Shown one piece after another: positions 1-11,827 of a stretch of DNA of 64,000 nt. A model generated the notes under the pieces. That model ran no database searches and was not told the DNA's origin. It was given only the letters and a program-made list of their open reading frames with translations. Every line of letters begins with the position of its first letter. The first letter of the stretch is position 1. This DNA comes from Gonium pectorale (taxonomy: Eukaryota > Chlorophyta > Chlorophyceae > Chlamydomonadales > Volvocaceae), in contig LSYV01000011.1 of the NCBI GenBank assembly GCA_001584585.1, forward strand, positions 492,155-556,154, in the 5' to 3' direction. The translations under genes and the position numbers were made by a program.

Positions 1-846
1 GAGGGATTCGAAGGGGTGATGTCCCTGCATGTTAGTTCGGCGGCGACCACCACCGTTCAGTGTGTGGGAAGTGGGGTTGTGCTGGGGCCTACTGGGCATG
101 AGTACGTGGCATCAGGCTTCGCGCTCTCTTTGCAAAGGCGCAACGAGCGGTGGCAAGAGAACGGGTCTCTGGCTTGCAAGTACTCGTGCCATGATTTCCT
201 ACGTCGCCCTAAGAGTTCCAAACCTGTGCACTATGCGCGAAGGTGGCTTCAGCGCTGGGGCAGGCCTAGCACCTGAACGGAGCGGCCCTACAGCACGTGG
301 TGCTGCTGCGGCCGGTGTGGCTGACGAGTTTGATGACGGCGCCATGCGTGCCTCCGGTAGGCTAGCCGACGGTCTCCTAGTTAAGAATCTGTTTCGCAGG
401 GCCGCAGGTGCACATACGAGAACCCTCTGTTGCGTTGACGTGACCGAACAGCGGCTGTACGGCCTGCCGCCCTGCTGTCGTTGCGCTCGCCTCACATGGG
501 CTGGCTTCCATAACGACCAGTAATGAACGCTTTTGGAACCGTGTTCCCACGGCCCCTGCAGCCACTGGACAGGCCCGGCGTCGATCTGCAGAATCGGGTG
601 TGGCCCCAGAGCAGGCGAGTGCCCTGCATGGCGTCAGCATGCCACCTTGCGGGAGACGCCTGCTGGTTTGCGCGGAAGTTGTTGGTGCCCGTAAACCCAT
701 GGTAGTGGTCAGCTGGTACCTCGCGCACATGGTACTGCGGACAGAGTGCATCAAGCCATACATTTAGTAGGGTGGTTACGTGGGTCAACATGCAATTTGC
801 AACATGCAATGCGCGCATGCGCACACAACATAGCCACATCACCACC
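1..846. other. upstream region with no supported gene
   Basis: Open frames exist on both strands but none has protein-like composition or phase-consistent splice sites. It probably holds the 5' UTR and promoter of the large coiled-coil gene that follows. An extra 5' coding exon cannot be excluded, because the chosen first ATG at 847 is directly followed by CAG and could instead be part of a splice acceptor (CATGCAG). Confidence 0.4.
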
Positions 847-3800
847 ATGCAGGCAGCGGCTGTAAGGACTCCTCGTGCTGGTGGCGGCGATGGTGGCGGC
901 TTTGACCTTGACGGCGACGACTTGCCGGGCCTTGGTGGCCCAGCTGCCAGCAAACGTAGGGTATCGGATCAAGGTGCTTGCGCGACAGAGAAGCAAAGGT
1001 TGCCGCTGTGGTATTGTGAATGCTTGTGGGTCCGTGCCGCCACATGCTTCAATGTGCTGAACCGTGCTCTGCTTGCCCCTGCAGCTCCTGCCGCCGTAGC
1101 AAGCACGTCGTCCTATACTCCTAGCGCAGCCGGTCCTGCCGGCAGGCGCGCCACTTCTCCCGCGCCGGCAGCGAAGGCACGGAAGGACGAGGACAGCTGG
1201 GAGATGGATGACAACCTGCTCCCGGACGATAGCAACACGCCGGCGCCCGCGTCACCTCCTATGGCCTCCACCCAGGCATCTGCAGCAGCGGCCACGCCGA
1301 CCTCGGGGTACACTCCCAGCTCGCGGCCCCAACCAAAGAGAGGTAAGTAGATGGGCTTAATGCGCACGTGCATGCCATGATTGGGTGCTAGGTTAATTGA
1401 ATCGCGCAAGTTGTCGCGCTACGCCCAGCTTGCTGCGTTCTCCACTTTAGTCTGCCCCTCATGCGACGCGGGTAAGAAATCCGTATCAGTCATGCTATTG
1501 CAGACGAAGGCAACGACGATGACGAGCCAAGCACCGGCGGCTATATGCCCTCGTTCGGCGCGCGGCGCACTGGCACCTCACCTCTGCTGTCGAGCACTGG
1601 CGCTGGTCTTTCAGGCCTAGGAGCCAACACAGCGGCCAGCGCAGACTACGGCTCTGCAGGTAGCACTCTAACACCCGGAGGCCCAGGAGCGCCTCGCCCG
1701 CGGCGGCAATTGGGCGGTGCAGCAAGTACTGATCCCTCGCCCATGTCTTCTGTTTCTGGACCGATTGGCGGCGCCAAGCCGGGCGCCGCCGCTGGGGCTC
1801 CACCTGCAAAAAAGGTACAATGGTGAATTGTCCACCAGGCTTGGAGCGGGAGTACAGACACAAATACTCAGTGAGCAAGGGTCGCGTGGCGTCGTCGTCG
1901 TCTTCTATCACATAAACCAAAACGTTTAGGAGAGCTTCAACATTTTTTCCACATTTCTTTCCTTGCACGGCTTAAATGTGTTACATACATGCGTTGCAGA
2001 CAAAAGAGGACGAGGAGCGTGAGCGTATCGCTGCGGCCATGGCAGCAGCCACCGCTCGCCGCCAGCAGCTCCTGGGATCGGGTCCCATTCGCTTTCCGGG
2101 GCAGGCGCCAGCAGGTCGGTTCACGTTGTTCGCCATCTTGCAGTACCCACTGCCGTTGCTATACCGTAGAAGCGGCTCCTGAGTTTGTACTATGTTAGCG
2201 GTCTCCGTCAATCCCGCGCCATGCATTGCGCCTGGCCAGGAACACATTTGCGGCTTGTCATGACGGCTTGTGCTCCCTGCCTCACCAATGCAGCCCCGGC
2301 GACAGCGCCTGCTGCCTCGGTGGATCTCTCCACTGCCGTGGCATCACCCGTTGGGACGCCCAAGCCAGGCGGCCCATCCAGCACTTCGCGAGGAGCCATG
2401 CTGAAAAAGCCGGCTGTCGGCTTGGGACTCTCGAGTGACTCGTCTGACGACGTAAGCGAAATGGGCTCTCTGCAGTGGCGACGTGTCAGCGCTTCGCTCA
2501 CGAATCAGTCCGCACCCCCAAGAAAGTGACGCATGGGGGGTGCCGCACGCTTGACGCGTTGAAAAGTTGCACAAGCATCCGGCTGAACAGCGCTCATCAC
2601 TTCGGATGCTTGCGGTTTCCACACAGAGGCTGTGCCTGGTTATTCCTATGCTTGCAGGACCTGCCGCGGCCGGACAAGTCCTCTTCCCCACCACTTCCCA
2701 CACCAAGTGCTCGGAAACCTGGTTCTGGCGGCCCGCTGCCGGGCCAGCAAGCCCAGCGGGTTCCGGGCCAATCGCCCCCAAGGGACAACCGTGTGGCTGT
2801 CAGTGTGCCGGAGATGAGCGGGTCAGCTGCTGCTGCTGCGGCTGTCGCGGCAGCTACCTCTGGGCCAGGGCCTGGCAACATACTGCAGGCCAGCGCACCC
2901 GGGCCGCCGCTGCACCCGGAGCCCTCCTACCCGCCGAGCGTGGCGTCGCAGCCCAGTGCACACAGCGTTGCGCCCTCGGCGACTGCGCCAGCCCCGAACG
3001 CGGAGCGCTCTGGAACGTCGACTACCTCCCAGTTTTCCGGAACGGCCGGGCTTCCTCCTGGAGTCACTGCAATGGCGCAACCGCAAGCGCAGCAGCCCCA
3101 GCAGTTGAGCCCTGCAAGCAGTGAGGTATCGCCGCCTTCCACGACGTCACCGCCCAGTCCACAAGGAGGATTGCCGCCCGGCGTCACCGCTGTTGCCCAA
3201 CCACAGCAGACCTTGCCGCCCGGTGTTACCTCTGCGACACAGCCGCAGCAGAGCTTGCCGCCGGGCGTTACGGCAGTGGCACAGCCGCAGCAAGGCCCGC
3301 CACCTGGTGTCACGCCCATCGGCCAGACGCAGCAGTTGCCGCCGGGCGTCACTCCACTAGGCCAGCCGCCGCCGCCGCAACACAGTTTGCCACCAAACGT
3401 TGCGCCCACCGGCCAACCGGCGCAACAGCAGATGTCGCCGCCGGGCATCACTCCGATGGGACAGCAGTTGCCCCAACCCCATCAGCAGCAGGGCCTGCCG
3501 CCCGGCTTCGCTACCACAGGGCAGCCACACCAGCAGCCGCCAGTTCTGCCACCCGGTGTCACTCCATTGGGTCAGCTGCAGCAGTTGCCACCCGGCGTCA
3601 ACCACATGGCGCAGCAGCAACAACAAGCGCAGCAGCAGCAAGGCTTGCCACCCGGTGTCGCCCCGATGGGTCAGATGCCACACCAGCAAGGGCTGCCCCA
3701 TGGCGTCCACCCCATGGGCCAGCCGCAGCAGGAGCACCAGCAAGGGCTGCCCGGCTATGCTGCTGTAGGGCAACAGCAGCAGCAAGCATCGCCTATTGTA

Positions 3801-6800
3801 ATAGGGCAGCAACAGCAACAAGGCATGTCACCCGGCATGACGGGCGTTGGACAACAGCAACAAGGCACAACCCCGGGGTTCGGGAACATGGCCCAGCAGC
3901 AACCGCAGCAGCAGCAGGCCTTGAACCTTGGAGGTGCAGTCATGGGGCACGATCGTGGAATGCCTACTGGCATGATGCACATGGGTCAGGGTCCCGCTAT
4001 GGGCAACACACGCTCAGCCGGCGGCGCAGCGGGACCCATGACTTCGGCAGAGCACTCAGGTATGCATTCAGTCACTAAGAACAGGCGCAAACGTGTGCCC
4101 TCAGATTCGAAAACAAATGAATACGTGTCCACGATGCCCACTCTACACCTTCCTCCAGTGCTAATGGTGCGGAGTATGCCATCTGTGCCCTTCATTGCAG
4201 GTCCGCCGCACAATGTTCCGCACCCGAACTATCCGCCCCAACAGCCACCGCATGGTCCGTCCAGCCCCTTCGCTGGTTCTCCTGGTGCCAACCAGCCATT
4301 GCGCAGCGGGCCGCCGCACGGACCAGGGCATGGTCCCGGGCTGGGTATGCCGCAAGGACGGGGCCCAGCGCCTTCCCCGGCTGAGATGGCGCTCGCATCC
4401 AGGGCACAGGTGGAGGCGTTGAAGGAGACTCTCGTGAAGAGCTTGCAGGTGGGGCGTTTTGCGACGCAGCTTACCAGCAGGGGCGGTCATGCAAAAGTCC
4501 CGCACAACGCATCCCGTGATTGTGGCTCCTACATCGTTATACCGTTGCGCGGCCCTGCTCCCCACTCTGCAGGAGGAGCTCGAAAAAGTTAGCAAGCAAG
4601 TGCTCACCGCGCGCTCCACATACGACAAGCAGGTCGCGGACGTGCGCTCTGAGCATGAGCGCCAGTTGCAAGACACGCGCCTTGCGGCGGAGAGGGCACT
4701 TCTGGAGGCTCGGAGTCAGGCGGAGCGAAAGATGGAGGAACAGCGGAGCGCGCACCGGAAGCAACGAGAAGATGCGCACAACCTGCATGAGCGTCAGATG
4801 GAGGAGCTGAAGCGCCGCATGGAGCGCCAGGCCGACGAGGCGCGTGCTGTGCTGGAGCGACAGCTGGCAGATGCACGCACGGCGCGGGACAAGGTCGTGG
4901 AGGACGCGCGGATGGTGCAGCTGAAGGCGCTGGAGGATGCGCGCATGCAACACCACAAGGCCATGGAGGACGCGCGCAAGCTCCATGATCGGGTCTTGGC
5001 AGAGACGCAGGCGGTCCATGCAAAGCAGGTGCATTCACTGTTGCAACTGCCCCTAACCTTCCTTTGGCCATGCTTGCGAGGCGGCGGCCAAATTTGAAGC
5101 AGAGCGCTCGTCATAATCCTCTGCGTAACCCGTGTATTACATGTCACAGGTTGCGGATTTAAAGACTGCTCACGAAGCGGAGCTGCGGCGTGCGGTACAA
5201 GACATTGGGCGAGCGGTGGAGGAAACGCGGCGCATGGCGGACGAGGCGCGGCGCCAAGAAGGGGAGGGCCGTCGTGGAAAGGTCAGCCAGCCGAGGCTTC
5301 AGCAGTCTATGCAGTACGTAATCCGGACATGGAGGTTGCCTCCGATACCTGTCGTTATTTGGCGGACAGTATGGCCAGAGGGAAGGAAGCGGCGTCACAT
5401 CGGTGTCTATTCTGGCCCCTAACCCATGCGCAGGAGGAAATCGTGGCGCTGCGCGACCGCATCCTGGCCCTGGAGGCGGAGCTGCGGGCCAGGGACACTG
5501 CCCTGCGCGAGTCCGAATCGCGCATCGTGCAGCTGGATACTCGCAGCAAGACAGAACTAGCGGAGATGCAGGTGGGGCGCAGGGGACCGGCATCTTTTGT
5601 GTTCAGGGACCCAAAGGTTACCTAACCTGGGAATCCGCAGTTGGGAATATTGCGCAGGACCATGCAACTGGTTTACATAGCAGTACTTATGGAACCTCAT
5701 AGGCTCATGAGTCGCCTAGCGTCGGCGGCTTGGGTTATGGGGCAAGCCTGTCAACCGAATCGGGCACATCGTGCCTCGTTCACTTGGCAAGCATTAGCTC
5801 CTGTATAGCATTTGAAGTGGTTTGTCGAAAAGCAGTGCCCGTTCATGCCATGCCCGCCTGCAGGCCAACGCCATTAAGGAGGCAGCTTTGCTCAAGCTGG
5901 AGCTGGAGGACGCCAAGGCAGGCCTGATGAGGGTGCGGCAGCAGTACGACGAGGCTGCCACCGCACATGCACAGGAGCTGGCTCGTTACCGGGTACGTGT
6001 GACACGTGCAGCGGCAGGCGGATGCGTTGGGCGGCAAGAGCTATGGTGTCTGGAAGGCAACGCCAAACAGGGCGCCCACGCCCACATACGCTCAAATGAA
6101 TACGCGTATATCTACATCTGCAGGCGGAGCTCGATGCTCAGCGCGTGCTTGGGGCAGAGGAACTGCAGCGCGCCCGGCTAGCAGCCGCGGAGCAGGTAGC
6201 CGCCGCAGAGGCGCGCGGACGGCGTGCGGGCATGCTGGACAAGGAAATCGCGGAGGCAACAATCAAGCACCAAATGACGGCCATCGCGGAAGAGAAGGAG
6301 AGCCTATCCCGCCATCGGCTTAGCGCGGAGCTCCTGGCACAGCTGACCGACAAGGTGATCTTGGGAAGTTCAATTCGCTGAGCACACGGCTGGTATTGCA
6401 AGACGTAGCCAGGATTCCATGTTAAAACGTCCGTTTTCTCCAGGTCCGCTCTGTCGCCGTGAGTTCAATTGAGCGTGAGGAGCGCGCACTCTCGGCTCTT
6501 GAGCGGGACGTGGCAGATCGTGAGGGCCGCCTGCAAGCGCGGGAGAAGCTGCTCTCGGAGCGTGAAGACCGGATTGCAACGCGGGAACGGGAGGCGGACG
6601 CTCTGCGGGCGAATCTGCAGGTGGGTTCGGTGTTGCCGTACTCGGTACACCGGTCGGGCGTAGACTCAGGGTTATAGACGTAGGGTCATGGACTTAAGGT
6701 AATGGACGTTTCTCTTGACCAGGAACGTTTGTGTAAACAGGGTGTTTACGGTACTTGGTACACTGCTTGCGCTTACGAGTACCGACCTGGAGCCTGACCT

Positions 6801-9800
6801 CCGGCGACAGTTTGGACACTTTGGTGTTCTTGTACAATTTGGATCTGTCTAACACATGCCACGCAGAATCTGATGGTGACGCTGGAAAGCAGCGCTGTGC
6901 ATGACCGTGAAGACCTCAAGCGGGAGCAACTGCGTTTGTCCAGGGAGGCTGCTCGCGTGGAGGCGGCCACCACGTCCCTGCAGGCGGAGAAGGACGACCT
7001 CCGTGTGCAGGTGAGGTTTCATGGCTTTGGCGCACAGCCGGCAACCGCCTTCGTGTCGTGAGCATTGAAACGCTCAGCAGTTCGCACTGTCCGTATGCCG
7101 TTTGGTTTCTACCCTGCGCTTAAGGTGCGCTTCTCGCCGTCAGGTCGCCATGGAGCGGAAGCTGCTTGAGGAGGCCCGCGAGGCTCGGCGCCGTGAGCGA
7201 GAGGAGCTGCTCACTGAGGTTACTGGCGAGCGGCGGCGCCTGGCCGCCGAATACGCCGACACGCAGCGCCAGCTGGATGCAGCGCGCAACGAGCTTTTGG
7301 CGGTGCGCAGCAGGCAAGTGTCTGCTGCGCTCGGGGCTGCATCTGCGTTTTTACACCGCTGAAGTAGCGCTGTCGCCCCTCGATTGAAGGATGGCACAGC
7401 GCCATGTTCATTGTTGCATGTTCTTGAGCAACGTGTGACAGCTTTTTGTCAACATTCGCGCCGGATGCATCGCACGCAGACTGGTGGACCTAGAGAGCAG
7501 GTGCAACAGCGCTTCCACCCAGGCGGTAGAGGAAGAGCGGCGTCTGGACGGCCTGAAGGCGGAGGTGGACCGCATGCGGCGGACTTTGGATGCCGAGGTC
7601 ACTGCCACGCGACAATCGCTGCAGGCGGAGGTGGCGCAGGCACGCGAGGGCCTGAGCGCTGAGGTCACGCAGACGCGTGATGCTCTGCACGCCGAGGTGA
7701 CACAGACGCGTGACGCTCTAAACGCCGAGGTGGCGCAAACGCGCGACGCCTTGAACGCCGAGGTGGCCCACACCCGCGCGGCGCTCCATGCAGAGACGGC
7801 ACAGGCTCAAGAGGAGACGCAGGCATCCCGCGAGGCGTTTATGGTGAGGGTGGTCGTTGCTTGCGGCGAACCCCCGCTTTCGTGCTGCCAGGCGGCTGAA
7901 GAGATGGCAAGGGGCTTCATTGCCAGCATTGTCCGTCCGCCACTCTGTCATGCCATGTACGGCATACCCTGTACTCCGGCACATGTTTAACTTGTGTCCC
8001 GTCCATTATGTCGCATGCCGACGCAGATGGAGAAGGCCAAGCTGGAGCTTGAGGCCCGGGAGCTTGTTGAGTACGCCGCCAAGCTGCAGGCAAGCCGTTT
8101 TCTGGCTAGTGGTGATCGGCCGACTTCTGTAAAGCGTAGAATCGTTCTGCGTGCCCGGATGTGTGAAGAATTCGGGCTCGAAGGTGACTTCCCCGACTTC
8201 CCGAATTTGCCTGGCGATTCTATTCCGGTTGTCTTCGCAATGTGAGGCCCGCTAGCCGGATATCCCACAGGCTCAATCAGCCGAGCTGGCGGCACAGACG
8301 GCCGACCTGGAAGCCAAACAAAGCGCCCTCTCCTCGACATCCGAGCGCCTCACGTTCGATCAGGCTGGACTGCGAGCGGCGCAGGCACAACTTGACGAGC
8401 AGAAGCGGGTGCTGGAGGCGCTCAAACGGGTGCGTAAGGGACCGGCACATTGAGGGGCGGTCACATCTTAGGGATAGTTGCATGGGACAGGCAGAGGCCT
8501 TGCCTCTGTTGCCATGTCACATGCTTTCATTGTTTGTCTTGTGTCCGCCGTGCGAAGCCGCCATACCGTAAAACCATCCCTGCTTGCCGTCGGCAGAACC
8601 TGGACAAAGAGCGCATGGCGCTTGCGGATGAGCGGCGCAGTCTGTCAGACGAGCGCCTGGCGGCTTCCCGCGCAGCGGACGAGGCGCGGGGAGCGATGAT
8701 GAAGCTATCAGATGCGGTCCGCGCCTACGTTCAACAGGGTATACCAATCCCCTTTTTCATGGACGGTGCGTTTTGTGCGCTCACTTCCGTGTCCACTAGC
8801 ATGGAAAAGGCAGTGGGACGCGATTGCGCCATGCTTATGGCAAGGAGCCCGTGTTTGCGTTTGAGACTCCTATGTTCAGTTGCCTGCTCCGCTCCCCTCT
8901 TTCTCGCCCGCTTTCCTGTGGAGGAGTGCCCCTAGAGCGCCATACAGCATACCCCAATGATCTGGACCTTTGCTGCTCGTACAGGTTCGTCCGGTACCCT
9001 GAAGGCCCTTCCGCCCGGACCCATACCTCAAGTCGTTGCCACGGCCGCCCCCAACAACAAGCCCCAAAGCGGCAAGCGCCGCAGCAACCGGGCGGCCGGG
9101 CGCAGCCGTAATGCCCTAAAGCACATGCTCGATCGGCTCGTCGACGTGACCTCGCCGATTCCGATGGGACCGTCTGGCGGCGGTGCAATGGGAGGAATTG
9201 CCAGCACAACGGTTCGGGCCCAACAGGAGTTCCTGGAAAAGATGCGTATGTCGGCGTCTGTGGGAGCAGGTGCGTTTGGCCCAGGTGCAACCCCATCCTG
9301 GTAGCTTTCACGTATTGTCCTGCTGCCATGCTTGCGTGCGTGACGCACATCTTCCATGTCCACTCGCAAGTTGGCTTCCATGTGCCGACATCCCTGTTCA
9401 TGTATGTACACGAGTAGTACCCAGTGCGCAAAGTGCAGTTCCAAGTTGGGCATATGCCACCCATCGCAGGCATTCCATCATCGGCTGGTCCCAAGCTCGT
9501 GGCCACCCCTCCTGCAAGGGTAACCTCGCCAATGCCCGCTGGCCTGGATCCGTCGCTGCTGCCGCCGGGCCTGGCAGCTGTGCACGCGCGAAGTGCTGCA
9601 GTGACTCCTGTGAAGCACACTTCGACGGCGCCAGTCCACACTCCCGGCCTTGAGAGCGAGCGGCCATCTCCGGCCCCGCCCTCCTTCTCTACGAGGCCGT
9701 TCGGCGATGGAGACGCGGACTCAGTGGCTCTGACAGGGGCTGGCCACGGGTCTTGGCTGCCCATGCCACCTGCCTCGGACGTGACCTTTGCGCCGGACGT

Positions 9801-11166
9801 AGGGGACACGGATCCAATCCAGCAGCTGCTTAACACCATTCATACCGCACTCCACAAGTCCAGCAAGGTCAGCGTCGCCAAGAGCACATTGTCAGATGCC
9901 CTGGAAACAGTGGCCAGCGTTCCCCGACCACGAAATAGCCGCTCCTCTGCGAGTAACAGCGCCTGGGAACAAGGTGGACAGGCCGTGCCAGTCACACCAG
10001 CGCGTCCGCAGCTGACAATCGTACCCGAGGACGACCATGCAATGGGCTCGCCAGGAGGCGCCGAGAAGGTACGCACAAAGACTGCTTGGCTTGCGAAGCC
10101 CTGGTCCTCAGCTAAGGGCATCGCATTTATGACGCATCAAGGTGTACTGATGTGCAAAGAACATTGCGCCGGCCACATACTTATTGTCCTTCACATTGTG
10201 GACCCGCAGGACACTGGCATGTCATCGGAAATCGCCTCACTGCTGCCGCTCAGCGACTCCTCGTCCTCCTTGGATCTGGAGGGTCACCCGGCCAGCCCGC
10301 TGGGCATGGGCTTGACGGGCCTCAGCGCGCGACTGGGCGCCTTGGCAGAGGAGCTCAGCACCTCCACCGGACAGGGTGGCGCCGGCACCGTGCGGGCTTC
10401 GGGCAGCCGCTACGGTGTTGACGCCAGCAATGACAGCCCCGTTGGCAGCAAGCTGCTGGCTGCCTCACGGCAGATGCAGCTCGGCGAGCTGGCGGCCATG
10501 AGCGAGATGCTCGCAGTGCGGCTGGAGGAGCTGGGCCTTGGGGAGTCTGGTGCCGTAAGCCGGGGCGGCGGCGTCGACAGCCTGACTACCTCCGTAGCCT
10601 ACAGCCCTGGAACCAGCCCGACCAGGAGGATGTCAGCCTTTGGAGCCGGCAGCATGTCTGTCCAGCAGTCGTTGCAGGTGTCACCGGTGGGAGGTGGCAT
10701 GCCGGCAGCCCAGGGCTCAATATGGGCCGCAGCCGACGGCACTACGGTCCATTCGGTTGGGACAGGTCTTGGAAACGCACGCAGCGGACTGCCTGACGTC
10801 CCAGCTGCGCCCAGCATGCTGCGTGCCTCCTTGCGCAGCGCCACTGACACTCCACTTATTGGCTCGGCAAATGCAGAGGCGCTCGCTGGCATAACCATAC
10901 CGGTGAGCAGGAAGCCAGGGTTGTCCTTCATGATGACATACATCTGACATTCTATGTGGACATATGTCGGCGAGTAACTGTATGGGCCCGTGCATGTGGC
11001 TTTTGTACCGCAGGCCCAGGCTGCAGCTCAGGCTCCGGTTTCAGAGGCGGAGGAGAGAAGTAACACAGCAGACGAGGCTGGCGGCGGTCATATGTCGGCC
11101 ATCGCTTCCGTGACGTCCATCAGCGAGGATGAAGACGATGATGATGTCACTAGCATGTTGCCCTAA
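847..11166 (+). CDS. giant Pro/Gln-rich and coiled-coil protein, FBF1-like (ciliary transition fibre candidate)
   Basis: Twenty-three phase-consistent exons give about 2211 residues: 847-955, 1085-1342, 1504-1814, 2000-2114, 2294-2451, 2658-4059, 4201-4448, 4573-5028, 5150-5281, 5434-5571, 5864-5992, 6124-6354, 6444-6620, 6867-7010, 7144-7313, 7480-7843, 8027-8089, 8271-8429, 8597-8738, 8985-9269, 9470-10068, 10210-10902, 11014-11166. The N-terminus has acidic patches (FDLDGDDLPGL, EMDDNLLPDD, EGNDDDEPS). Then comes a 467-codon exon built on LPPGVTPxGQ repeats and poly-Gln, a roughly 1000-residue Glu/Arg/Ala coiled coil, a short basic linker with QQEFLEKMR, and a Ser-rich tail ending in an acidic segment. 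The order (acidic N-terminus, long coiled coil, basic linker, QEFLEKM-type motif) resembles FBF1, which sits on the transition fibres at the cilium base; FBF1 is known in Chlamydomonas. The identity is inferred from layout, not alignment. Two introns appear to be GC-AG (7314-7479 and 8090-8270). The start at ATG 847 (context ACCACCATG) is likely but not certain. Confidence 0.5.
3050..3720 (+). repeat. degenerate LPPGVTPxGQ-coding tandem repeat
   Basis: Inside the long exon of the FBF1-like gene, about a dozen imperfect units read LPPGVT followed by a small residue, GQ or AQ, and 2-8 Gln codons. Unit spacing varies between roughly 39 and 60 bp. The repeat is collagen/elastin-like in composition and predicts a disordered spacer. 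CAG/CAA mixing suggests an old, diverged repeat and not a fresh expansion. Confidence 0.8.
7592..7789 (+). repeat. six 33-bp units coding an 11-residue coiled-coil repeat
   Basis: Units begin at 7592, 7625, 7658, 7691, 7724 and 7757, and code the pattern AEVxQTRDALx. A seventh diverged unit (AETAQAQEE) follows. Eleven-residue (hendecad) periodicity gives a nearly straight two-stranded coiled coil. The repeat lies wholly within the 7480-7843 exon. Confidence 0.85.
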
Positions 11167-11827
11167 CGACTGAAACCTATTAGGGTGCCGTATCGCACCT
11201 CTCGCATAACGGCTAGCCGTTGATGGACCTGGACAGTTCATGCGTGGACACTGGACAGCGTGTATCACAAAAATCTAAAGTTTGCATGCATTTGTTTGCG
11301 TGACCGACTGATGACTGTTGTTGTATCATTTATTCATGCTCGGAATGGGGGGGGGGTAAGATGACGCACCGTACATAGAAGTTGCACCGTGACCCTTGCG
11401 AACCCTGTCTATACCCGACCGATGACAGGGACCGAGTGGCCCATTGCCTAATTTGAACCGGTTCCTAGTGTATAAGACGGACAAATTGACGTCCTTTCAG
11501 CAATTTGATGTTGGATGATCGTGTATTGCGGCCTCGACGCGTGGGGCGGAGTTCACATTACACTTGACCGGTTTGCATATAAGTATTCCCGGAAGTTCAA
11601 ACGCAAATCTTATAGAACCAAAGGGCCGGCTGGTAGCGGCCGCGGCCAGTAAAAGCAGCGTTTGGTGTACCGTGTGTATCGTCATCATGCTTTTGAAGAT
11701 TGGCTATTCCGCACCAGCCTTCGCCCCAGGCGGCGGGCCCCTTGCCGCCTCCATGGAATTCTCCACCTCACCTCATGCCGGAGCCCAATACCGCAACACG
11801 CTCACCCTGTCCCTCCACGCGAGGTAA
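11167..11827. other. convergent intergenic spacer
   Basis: This 661-bp spacer separates the stop codons of two converging genes. It contains a run of ten G (11347-11356) and a minus-strand TGTAA at 11558-11562. No coding potential is seen. A plus-strand TGTAA for the FBF1-like gene was not found here. Confidence 0.6.
11558..11562 (-). terminator. putative poly(A) signal (TGTAA) of the recombinase-like gene
   Basis: The minus strand reads TGTAA about 266 nt past the stop at 11828. TGTAA is the usual poly(A) signal of volvocine algae. The motif is short, so position relative to the stop is the main support. Confidence 0.4.

Noticed and set aside
2927..3821. Long minus-strand frames rich in Cys and Gly or Leu and Arg opposite the Pro/Gln repeat
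   Set aside because: They are reverse readings of the repetitive LPPGVT/Gln codons and have no independent features.
7592..7789. Considered as a CRISPR-like or satellite array
   Set aside because: Units are contiguous without spacers and code a coiled coil in frame with the surrounding exon.
8835..9839. A 334-codon minus-strand open frame
   Set aside because: It is antisense to three phase-consistent plus exons and has no recognisable motifs.
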